Source: an uncultured Burkholderiaceae bacterium (GTDB lineage: Bacteria; Pseudomonadota; Gammaproteobacteria; Burkholderiales; Burkholderiaceae_F). Taken from it: a DNA stretch of 11,768 bases. Made by a program: the position numbers and the translations under genes. The notes under the pieces were generated by a model that worked only from the letters and a program-made list of their open reading frames with translations, was not told the DNA's origin and made no database searches. The DNA is taken from assembly GCA_937936215.1 (NCBI GenBank), contig CALGWX010000117.1:1-11768 (forward strand), in the 5' to 3' direction. Shown piece by piece: positions 6,032 through 11,768 of this stretch; within the stretch, counting starts at the first letter, position 1; every line of letters starts with the position of its first letter.

Positions 6032-7986
6032 CACGCCGCCTTCGCCATCGGCGGGAAGACCTTGGCGTCGCGGATCTTCAACGTCGCGCTGATCTTGCCG
6101 GTGCGCCCGTCCTCGAACTTGACCTGCGTCTCGATGAACTGCTCCTTCCTGCCGGAATACAGCGCATCGACCAACACCGCGTACTTGTCGGCGATGAAGC
6201 GGCGGCGCACCTTGCGGGTGCGGGTCAGCTCGTCGTCGTCGGGGTCGAGTTCCTTGTGCAGGACCAGGAAGCGGTGGATCTGCGAGTTGGCGAGCTTGGC
6301 ATCCATCGCCAGGTCGGCGTTGACCTTCTCGATGCAGTCGGCGATCAGGTCGAGCACCTCGGGCTTGCCGGCCAGGTCGATGTAGCCGGCATAGGGCAGG
6401 CCGCGCTTCTCGGCCCAGTTGCCGACCGCCTCGAAGTCGATGTTGATGAACGCGGTGGCCTGCTCGCGCCCGTGGCCGAAGGCGACCGCCTCCTTGAGGA
6501 AGGGGAAGAACTTCAGCTTGTTCTCGAGGTACTTCGGCGCGAACAGCGTCCCGTCGGCAAGCTTGCCGACGTCGTTGGCGCGGTCGATGATCTTCAGGTC
6601 GCCGTCGGCGTCAAGGAAGCCGGCGTCACCGGTGTGGTACCAGCCGTCGGCATCGAGCACCTCCGCGGTGGCCTCGGGGTTCTTGTAGTACTCCTTCAGC
6701 AGCCCCGGGCTCTTCAGCAGGATCTCGCCATTGTCCTTGATCTTCAACTGGACGCCGGCGATCGGCGGGCCGACGGTGTCGGGCTTGACGCGCCCGTTCT
6801 GCTGGATGCACACGAACACTGCCGTCTCGGTCGAGCCATAGAGCTGCTTCAAGTTGATGCCGATCGAGCGGTAGAAGCGGAAAAGATCCGGGCCGATCGC
6901 CTCGCCGGCGGTGTACGCGACCTTGATCCGGCTCATGCCGAGCACGTTGCGCAGCGGCCCGTACACCAGCAGGTCGCCGATGCGGTACAGCAGGCGGTCG
7001 CCGAAGGGCACCGGCTTGCCATCGAGGATGTCGGCGCCGACGCGCTTGGCCACGTCCATGAAGTAATGGAACATCCGGCGCTTCAGGCGGCCGGCGTCCT
7101 CCATCCGAATCATCACCTGCGTCAGCAGGCCCTCGAACACCCGCGGCGGTGCGAAGTAGTAGGTCGGGCCGATCTCGCGCATGTCGGTGCTGACCGTCGC
7201 GGGCGACTCCGGGCAGTTGACCGTATAGCCGGTGACCAGCGCCTGCGCGTACGAAAAGATGTTCTGGCCGATCCACGCCAGCGGCAGGTACGCCAGCACG
7301 TCCTCGTAGACCGTGAGGCCCTCCATCTCGGTGCACGCGCGCGACCGGTCGATCAGCGCCCGGTGCGTCTGCACCACGCCCTTCGGCTTGCCGGTGGTGC
7401 CGGAGGTGTAAAAAAGGGCGGCGGTGTCGTCGGGTGACCCCTTGGCGATCTCCTCGTCGACGAACTTCGGTTGCACCGCCAGCAGCTGCTCGCCGAGCTT
7501 GATCAGCTGCTCGTACGGCAGCAGCCCGTCGTGCGTGTAGTGGCGCAGGCCGCGCGGGTCGTCGTAGTAGATGTGCTTCAGTTGCGGGTGCTGCTCGCGC
7601 ACCTCGAGCATCTTGTCGACCTGTTCCTGGTCCTCGACGATCGCGTAGGCGATCTCGGCGTTGTGGAATACGTAGACCATCTCGGCGGCGATCGCGTCCT
7701 GATACAGCGGCACCGGAATGCCGCCGAGCGACTGCGCCGCCATCATCGCGAAATACAGGCGCGGCCGGTTCTCGCCGACGATGGCCAGGTGGTCGCCGCG
7801 TCGGAAGCCCTGCACGTGCAGGCCGGCGGCGAGCTTCTTGACCTCGTCGGCGACCTGCGCCCAGGTCCAGGTCTGCCAGATGCCGAGATCCTTTTCGCGC
7901 AGCGCCGGATGCTTGTCGCGCCAATGCGCGTGATACAGCAGCAGCCGCGGAAAGGTGTCTGGCAACTCGGCTTGCGCCTGCGCCAT
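6031..7986 (-). CDS. Long-chain acyl-CoA synthetase (AMP-forming ligase)
   Basis: Activates a carboxylic acid with ATP and CoA to the acyl-CoA, AMP and pyrophosphate. The 651-residue protein is a full-length ANL-family ligase of the long-chain (FadD15/bubblegum-like) type: P-loop YTSGTTGKPKG (193-203), the YGSTE motif (383-387), GWYHTGD (448-454) with its ATP-ribose-binding aspartate, the hinge region LKIIDRANDVGK (464-475), and a C-terminal LTRTRKVRRR (587-596). The hinge reads DRANDVGKLADG where many relatives have DRKKDLIK. There is no signal peptide, so it acts in the cytoplasm or at the inner membrane face. It is the first gene of the operon; the ATG at 7986 has a GAGGAGA ribosome site. 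Placed with a solute importer, it probably traps the imported acid as a CoA ester. Similar ligases can act on aromatic or branched acids, so 'long-chain' is a family label, not a proven substrate. Confidence 0.92.
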   Translation of the reverse strand: MAQAQAELPDTFPRLLLYHAHWRDKHPALREKDLGIWQTWTWAQVADEVKKLAAGLHVQGFRRGDHLAIVGENRPRLYFAMMAAQSLGGIPVPLYQDAIAAEMVYVFHNAEIAYAIVEDQEQVDKMLEVREQHPQLKHIYYDDPRGLRHYTHDGLLPYEQLIKLGEQLLAVQPKFVDEEIAKGSPDDTAALFYTSGTTGKPKGVVQTHRALIDRSRACTEMEGLTVYEDVLAYLPLAWIGQNIFSYAQALVTGYTVNCPESPATVSTDMREIGPTYYFAPPRVFEGLLTQVMIRMEDAGRLKRRMFHYFMDVAKRVGADILDGKPVPFGDRLLYRIGDLLVYGPLRNVLGMSRIKVAYTAGEAIGPDLFRFYRSIGINLKQLYGSTETAVFVCIQQNGRVKPDTVGPPIAGVQLKIKDNGEILLKSPGLLKEYYKNPEATAEVLDADGWYHTGDAGFLDADGDLKIIDRANDVGKLADGTLFAPKYLENKLKFFPFLKEAVAFGHGREQATAFINIDFEAVGNWAEKRGLPYAGYIDLAGKPEVLDLIADCIEKVNADLAMDAKLANSQIHRFLVLHKELDPDDDELTRTRKVRRRFIADKYAVLVDALYSGRKEQFIETQVKFEDGRTGKISATLKIRDAKVFPPMAKAA

Positions 7987-8173
7987 GCGCTCGTCTCCTC
8001 AGGTACTCCAGTGGGTGCGGTGCAGCAATCCTTGCCGGCCGCGCCTCGATTTTTTGGTGCGCGCGAATCTACACGATGGCCGCCCGCGGGCAAGCTGTCG
8101 TTGCTACGGGCAGCCGCAGACAAGGTAACCGGGCGGCCGCGCTTCGCGCTGTCATCCGCGCGACAATCGGCGC
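7987..8173. promoter_or_regulatory. Divergent control region between the ligase-transporter operon and the Crp/Fnr gene
   Basis: This 187-base stretch separates two divergent starts and has no gene. It contains the operon ribosome site, an A6/T6 tract (about 8050-8055), the perfect palindrome GCCCGCGGGC at 8082-8091, and a loose inverted repeat from TGTC (8096-8099) to GACA (8119-8122) with inner GCT/AGC at 8103-8105 and 8112-8114. Crp/Fnr proteins bind two-fold symmetric sites, so the last is the better operator candidate, though it does not match the classic TGTGA or TTGAT half sites. Both transcription units probably start here. Confidence 0.6.
8066..8093 (-). promoter_or_regulatory. Candidate sigma-70-type promoter for the operon
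   Basis: Read on the minus strand, TTGCCC (8093-8088) is separated by 16 bases from TAGATT (8071-8066), giving four of six matches to each consensus box. Transcription would begin near 8059 and leave a leader of roughly 70 bases before the synthetase ATG at 7986. The palindrome GCCCGCGGGC overlaps the first box and spacer, where a repressor could interfere. Judged by eye only, in GC-rich DNA where such matches are uncommon. Confidence 0.35.
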
Positions 8174-8851
8174 ATGGGCGAAACCCTTGAGCAGATGCTG
8201 CAGGCCACGCGCTGGGGCGCGGCGCTGGCGCCCGAGCAACTGGCCCGCGTCGTGGCCGAGTCCTCCGAGGTGGTGGTGCCGGCCACCGGTTACGTGTGCC
8301 GCAGCGGCGAGCCGGTCGATGCTTGGCTCGGTGTCCTCGACGGGATGGTGAAGATGATGATCTCCACCCCCGCCGGGCGCGCCTCGACCTTCACCAGCAT
8401 CCCGGCCGGCGGCTGGTTCGGCGAGGGCAGCCTGCTGAAGACCGAGCCGCGCCGCTACGACGTCATCGCCCTACGCGACTCGCGCATCGCCCGCGTGCCG
8501 CGCCGCACCTTCGAGTGGCTGCTGAACACCAGCATTCCCTTCAACCGCTTCCTGCTCGTGCAGCTGAACGAGCGGCTGGGCCAGTTCATCGGCATGCTCG
8601 AGGCGCAGCGCCTGCACGATCCCGACGCGCGCGCCGCGCGCTGCGTGGCGGGGCTGTTCAACCCGATCCTCTATCCCGGCATCGGCAAGCGGCTGGAGGT
8701 GTCGCAGGAGGAGATTGGTTACTTGGCCGGGATCTCGCGCCAGCGCGTCAACCAGGCGCTGCACGCGCTGGAGGCGGCGGGGCTGCTGAAGGTCGAGTAC
8801 GGCGCGATCGTCATTCACGACCTCGACGGCCTGCGCCGCTACGGTTCGTGA
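8174..8851 (+). CDS. Crp/Fnr-family transcriptional regulator
   Basis: A 225-residue DNA-binding regulator with an N-terminal cyclic-nucleotide-binding-type beta roll (about 20-115), a dimer helix (about 118-146) and a C-terminal winged helix. The roll keeps the 'GE' of the ligand pocket (FGEGSLL, 82-88) and an arginine pair (93-94) where CRP has its phosphate-binding arginine, followed by tyrosine rather than serine. The helix-turn-helix is VSQEEIGYLAGISRQRVNQA (176-195). Only two cysteines exist (42 and 157), so it lacks the N-terminal cluster of an oxygen-sensing FNR. The ligand is unknown. No good Shine-Dalgarno precedes the ATG at 8174; an in-frame ATG at 8195 is the next choice. It faces the ligase-transporter operon across 187 bases and is a likely regulator of it, and it is followed after 10 bases by the aldo/keto reductase. 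Confidence 0.92.
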   Translation: MGETLEQMLQATRWGAALAPEQLARVVAESSEVVVPATGYVCRSGEPVDAWLGVLDGMVKMMISTPAGRASTFTSIPAGGWFGEGSLLKTEPRRYDVIALRDSRIARVPRRTFEWLLNTSIPFNRFLLVQLNERLGQFIGMLEAQRLHDPDARAARCVAGLFNPILYPGIGKRLEVSQEEIGYLAGISRQRVNQALHALEAAGLLKVEYGAIVIHDLDGLRRYGS

Positions 8852-8861
8852 AGGGGCGACG

Positions 8862-9704
8862 ATGAAGACGGTGACGCTGCCTGGCGACGAGACGGTGCCG
8901 GCGCTGGGGCTGGGCACGTGGCGGATGGGCGAGTCGAAGCGGACCCGCAGTGCCGAGGTCGATGCCGTGCGGCTGGCGCTGGAGCTCGGCTACCGGCTGA
9001 TCGACACCGCCGAGATGTACGGCGAAGGCGGCGCCGAGGAAGTGATTGGCGAGGCGCTGGCCAGCGGGCCGGTGCGGCGCGAGCAGGTGTTCCTGGTGAG
9101 CAAGGTCTATCCACACAACGCCAGCCGCAAGGGGACGATCGCGGCCTGCGAGCGCTCGCTCGTCCGGCTGCGCACCGACTGGATCGACCTGTACCTGCTG
9201 CACTGGCGCGGCGCGGTACCGCTGGCCGAGACGGTGGAGGCGTTTGAGACGCTGCGCGCGCAGGGCAAGATCCGCCGCTGGGGCGTGAGCAACTTCGACT
9301 TGGCCGACCTGCAGGAACTGTGGTCCACCGACGACGGCGCGCAGTGCACCGCCAACCAGGTCTATTACTCCGCCAGCCAGCGCGGCATTGAGTTTGACCT
9401 GCTGCCGTGGCAGCGACGGCACGGCGTGGCGACGATGGCCTACTGCCCGATCGACCAAGGCGCACTCGCCCGCAACGGCGCCCTGGCTGCGATCGCGCGC
9501 GCCCGCGGCGCCACGGCGGCGCAGGTGGCGCTGGCGTGGGTGCTGCGCCAGCCCGATGTGATCGCGATTCCGAAGGCCGTGCAGCCGGCGCATCTGCGTG
9601 ACAACTTCGCCGCCGCGGCGATGACGCTTTCAGCCGCCGAGCTGGCGCAGATCGATGCCGCCTTCCCGCCGCCGGCGCGCAAGCGGCCGCTGCACATGAG
9701 TTGA
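8862..9704 (+). CDS. Aldo/keto reductase
   Basis: NAD(P)H-dependent oxidoreductase interconverting carbonyls and alcohols. The 280-residue protein fits the compact bacterial AKR fold (TIM barrel) and retains the full catalytic tetrad: Asp48 and Tyr53 in LIDTAEMYG (46-54), Lys81 in VSKVYP (79-84) and His114 in LLHWRG (112-117). GVSNFDLADLQ (about residues 142-152) and the late IPKAVQPAHLRDN segment (235-247) match the cofactor-binding part of the family, where lysine and arginine often favour NADPH. It starts 10 bases after the regulator stop, with AAGGGG as ribosome site, so the two probably share a transcript. The substrate is unknown; a role in the pathway fed by the divergent operon is possible but not shown. 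No signal peptide is present. Confidence 0.92.
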   Translation: MKTVTLPGDETVPALGLGTWRMGESKRTRSAEVDAVRLALELGYRLIDTAEMYGEGGAEEVIGEALASGPVRREQVFLVSKVYPHNASRKGTIAACERSLVRLRTDWIDLYLLHWRGAVPLAETVEAFETLRAQGKIRRWGVSNFDLADLQELWSTDDGAQCTANQVYYSASQRGIEFDLLPWQRRHGVATMAYCPIDQGALARNGALAAIARARGATAAQVALAWVLRQPDVIAIPKAVQPAHLRDNFAAAAMTLSAAELAQIDAAFPPPARKRPLHMS

Positions 9705-9991
9705 GGCCGCCGTGGGCAAGCCGTCGCTTCCGGCTCCCGGCACGCAGCCCGGCCGGCGCCCGCGGGCCGCGTCGGGACCGGCTGCGCGCCACCGGGCGCG
9801 GGAGCGACAGTCTGGGCGTGCATCCGCGGCGCGTGACGACCTCGCGGCGGTTGCCGTTTGCCGCGCTTGCCGGGATGGGCCCGCGGCTTGCTGCAACCTC
9901 GGGGGGCTGGCGATGATCGGCTCCCGGCCTTGGAGCGAGGCTGGCGAGCGGTCCCAGCACCCGGCTGAGCTCGCCCAAGAATAGCCGCGCG
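9705..9991 (+). other. 287-base gap with no supported gene
   Basis: The stretch between the aldo/keto reductase stop and the next start is GC-rich and open in several frames, but the translations are arginine/alanine/proline-rich without a recognisable domain, hydrophobic pattern or ribosome site. I see no terminator with a T-run, no tRNA and no strong promoter. A weak five-base stem (AGCCG/CGGCT near 9719-9735) is the only local structure near the reductase end. The promoter of the following gene presumably lies in the second half. Confidence 0.5.
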
Positions 9992-10483
9992 ATGTTTGAC
10001 CTCGAGACCTGGGAGCTGGCCAGCTACATCGTGACCGTGATCGGTCTGCCGCTGGCGATCGTCCTGTTCCTCTACGAGCAGCGCAAGGAGCGCGCCAACG
10101 AGGAGGACGAGGTCTACCAGTTGCTCGCCAACGCCTACAACGACTTCCTGAAGGTGGTGATCGACAACGCCGACCTGCACCTGCGCTCCAACGCGCCGAC
10201 GCCGGACCTGACGCCCGAGCAGCGGGAGCGGATGCTCGCCGTCTTCGACATGCTGATCTCGCTGCTGGAGCGCGCCTACCTCACCGCCTGGTCGCCGAAC
10301 ATGACGTCGGAGCAGGCGCGGCGCTGGAACTCGTGGGAGGACTTCATGCGCGAGTGGATCCGCCGCGACGACTTCTACCAGCGCCTGCCGGAGCTGCTGC
10401 GCGGCGAGGACCCCGAGTTTGCCGAGTACATGCGCGCGCTGGCCCGCGACGAGCGCGGCCAGGAGCTGCCGCCCACCCGCTGA
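9992..10483 (+). CDS. Uncharacterised membrane-anchored protein (one N-terminal helix)
   Basis: The 163-residue product starts with a short acidic stretch, a single hydrophobic segment (about residues 9-27, YIVTVIGLPLAIVLFLYEQ region) and a positively charged EQRKER immediately after, which by the positive-inside rule places the rest in the cytoplasm. The remainder is predicted helical, rich in charged and aromatic residues (WNSWEDFMREWIRRDDFY around 110-127) and ends in an Arg/Glu-rich tail. It resembles conserved hypothetical proteins with the same anchor-plus-helical layout, possibly of the DUF4760 type, but I cannot confirm the family. Coding pattern is convincing and differs from the random-looking frames around it. 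It precedes the nuclease-fold gene by 49 bases in the same direction. No strong Shine-Dalgarno is visible upstream. Function unknown. Confidence 0.8.
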   Translation: MFDLETWELASYIVTVIGLPLAIVLFLYEQRKERANEEDEVYQLLANAYNDFLKVVIDNADLHLRSNAPTPDLTPEQRERMLAVFDMLISLLERAYLTAWSPNMTSEQARRWNSWEDFMREWIRRDDFYQRLPELLRGEDPEFAEYMRALARDERGQELPPTR

Positions 10484-10532
10484 GCGGCGGTGCGTTCGCG
10501 CGATTGCTGTCCCACCTGGTGCGGAGACGCCG

Positions 10533-11663
10533 ATGCCGATCTCGCTGGCCACCTTCAACCTGAAGAACCTGCAGTTGCCCGGGCGGCCCATGCATCCCGG
10601 CGGCAAGCCCTACACGCAGGACGAGTACGACAGGAAGATCGCCTGGACGGCGGCGATGCTCAAGCGCATCGATGCCGACGTGATCGGCTTCCAGGAGGCG
10701 TGGTCGGCTCAGGTGTTGGTCGACGCGTTCCGCGCCGCCGGCCTGCAGATCGGCAAGGCTTATCACCTGGTGGCGCGCGACGGCGCTCCGGGGCGGCCGC
10801 AGGTGGCGCTCGCGGCGCGGCGGAGCCGCTTCGACGTCCGCGCCAGCGGATGGACCGAGACCGTGCCGCCGCGATTTTTGCTGCGGCACGGTTGCGTCGA
10901 CGACAACGACGATGTCAACGCGGTGGACGTGCGCATCCGCGCGCTGTCGCGGCCGCCGCTGAGGGTGCGGCTGCGGCTGCGCAGCGGGCCGTACAGGGGC
11001 CGCGAGTTGGCGGTGTGGGTGGCGCACCTGAAGAGCAAGCGGCCGATGGAGCTGGACCGCCGCCACTACGCGGCGCCACGCGGCGAGCCCAACCCCTGGA
11101 GCCCGTACTGGGAAGCGATCGGCTCGGCGCTGTCCACCGTGCGCCGCGCCGCCGAGGCCACCGCGCTGCGGATGATGCTCACCGACGCCATGCTCGCTGA
11201 GCCGGCGATGCCGGTCGCGGTGCTCGGCGACCTGAACGATGGCACGCTGTCGGTGACCACCACGCTGGTCAGCGGCGAGCCGCCGTACAAGCTGTGGGCC
11301 AAGAGTGCCGCCGGCGAAACCGGCGCCCGCACCGCCATCGGCCTGTACAGCGGCGAGACGCTGCAGCAGTACCGCAGCCAGCGCGACGTCTACTACACGC
11401 ACGTGCACGCCAACCGGATGGAAAGCCTCGACCATGTGCTGGTGTCGCGGCACTTCTACGACCACTCGCCGGACCGGCTGTGGTCGTTCCGCGAGCTGAA
11501 GGTCTGGAACGACCACCTGCACGACGCCAACACCGAGGGCAAGACCGCGGAGCGGTGGCCAAGCGACCATGCGGTGGTCGCCGCGTTCTTCGACGACAAC
11601 CCGGCGCCGAAGGTCGAGGGCGGCGCGGTGGCCGCCGCCGGCGAGCGCGACGCCCCGGCGTGA
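10533..11663 (+). CDS. Endonuclease/exonuclease/phosphatase-fold protein
   Basis: Metal-dependent phosphoesterase-fold enzyme (the fold of DNase I, exonuclease III, inositol phosphatases). The 376-residue protein keeps the spaced catalytic set: Asn9 in ATFNLKNL (6-13), the metal-binding Glu55 in IGFQEAW (51-57), His165 in VAHLKS (163-168), Asp233 and Asn235 in LGDLND (231-236), and the final SDH with Asp345-His346 (344-346). Asp300-His301 in SLDHVLVS (298-305) is also family-typical. No signal peptide is visible, so it is presumably cytoplasmic. The ATG at 10533 has GGAG about 7 bases upstream; the same frame is open back to 10419, but that part overlaps the preceding gene and is not family-like. 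The substrate (DNA, RNA, phospholipid or nucleotide) cannot be decided. The C-terminal 25 residues form a low-complexity Ala/Gly tail. Confidence 0.88.
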   Translation: MPISLATFNLKNLQLPGRPMHPGGKPYTQDEYDRKIAWTAAMLKRIDADVIGFQEAWSAQVLVDAFRAAGLQIGKAYHLVARDGAPGRPQVALAARRSRFDVRASGWTETVPPRFLLRHGCVDDNDDVNAVDVRIRALSRPPLRVRLRLRSGPYRGRELAVWVAHLKSKRPMELDRRHYAAPRGEPNPWSPYWEAIGSALSTVRRAAEATALRMMLTDAMLAEPAMPVAVLGDLNDGTLSVTTTLVSGEPPYKLWAKSAAGETGARTAIGLYSGETLQQYRSQRDVYYTHVHANRMESLDHVLVSRHFYDHSPDRLWSFRELKVWNDHLHDANTEGKTAERWPSDHAVVAAFFDDNPAPKVEGGAVAAAGERDAPA

Positions 11664-11673
11664 CCGTGCTCAT

Positions 11674-11685
11674 GTCTGGCCAGAC
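11674..11685. repeat. 12-base perfect palindrome after the nuclease-fold gene
   Basis: GTCTGGCCAGAC is its own reverse complement and begins 10 bases after the stop codon at 11663. With no loop it is better suited as a protein-binding site than as a hairpin, and no T-run follows. It could be an operator for a gene beyond the window, or chance. A frame beginning with ATG at 11672 stays open to the window end, but 32 codons are too few to support a gene. Confidence 0.4.
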
Positions 11686-11768
11686 GCGCCCTCGTTGTCC
11701 GTCGTCGCAACCCGCCCGCGGCGTCGCGCCGGTCGGAGCTGCCCGATGCCGGGCTCGCAGCGTGCACC

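Noticed and set aside
4899..6092. A 397-codon plus-strand frame opposite livG
   Set aside because: Antisense shadow of a gene with intact Walker motifs; His/Val/Leu/Asp-rich with no family features.
6256..7437. A 393-codon plus-strand frame opposite the acyl-CoA synthetase
   Set aside because: Antisense of a full-length ligase; no recognisable domain.
8839..9978. A 379-codon minus-strand frame opposite the aldo/keto reductase
   Set aside because: Arg/Ser/Pro/Ala-rich antisense frame; the plus-strand reductase has its full catalytic tetrad.
9705..9991. Small gene in the gap after the aldo/keto reductase (for example a frame at 9712-9984)
   Set aside because: No ribosome site, random-like Arg/Ala/Pro-rich translation, and no domain; both strands were read.
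10344..11570. A 408-codon minus-strand frame opposite the EEP-fold gene
   Set aside because: Antisense to a gene with all catalytic residues in place; no domain, no ribosome site.

Overview
This is a GC-rich window from what looks like a betaproteobacterial chromosome, of the Rhodocyclales or Burkholderiales type. That assignment is an inference from base composition and from the gene content: a long-chain acyl-CoA synthetase fused operonically to a branched-chain-amino-acid-type (HAAT) ABC transporter and a phenylacetate-CoA-ligase-like gene, an arrangement familiar from aromatic-degrading betaproteobacteria. There are no rRNA or tRNA genes, CRISPR arrays, insertion sequences or phage genes that I can see.

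Left two thirds (1-7986, minus strand, transcribed right to left): one operon. In transcription order it holds an AMP-forming long-chain acyl-CoA synthetase (7986-6031), a small two-helix membrane protein (6031-5777), the ATPase LivG (5780-4974), the permease LivH (4960-3917), the permease LivM (3756-2692), a periplasmic substrate-binding protein (2632-1259), the second ATPase LivF (1166-360) and the start of a phenylacetate-CoA-ligase-like protein that leaves the window at base 1. Several junctions overlap or nearly touch (TGATG at 6029-6033, ATGA at 5777-5780, one base between livF and the last ligase), so the set is almost certainly co-transcribed. The likely logic is uptake of a carboxylate (an aromatic or fatty acid more probably than an amino acid) followed at once by CoA activation. 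The gap between the binding-protein gene and livF carries a perfect 17-bp stem and a second GC-rich stem beside it, which may set the relative expression of the two sides.

Divergent control region (7987-8173): about 190 bases separate the operon from a Crp/Fnr-family regulator reading the other way. A plausible sigma-70-like promoter for the operon lies here, and the regulator is the obvious candidate to control it.

Right third (8174-11663, plus strand): the Crp/Fnr regulator, then 10 bases later an aldo/keto reductase with a complete catalytic tetrad; a gene-poor GC-rich gap of 287 bases; then a pair made of an uncharacterised membrane-anchored 163-residue protein and a cytoplasmic endonuclease/exonuclease/phosphatase-fold protein. 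The last 105 bases hold no supported gene.

The window is mostly recognisable metabolism. The less explained items are the small translationally coupled membrane protein inside the transporter operon, the strong tandem stem-loops before livF, the regulator's possible leaderless start, and the membrane-anchored protein with its nuclease-fold neighbour.
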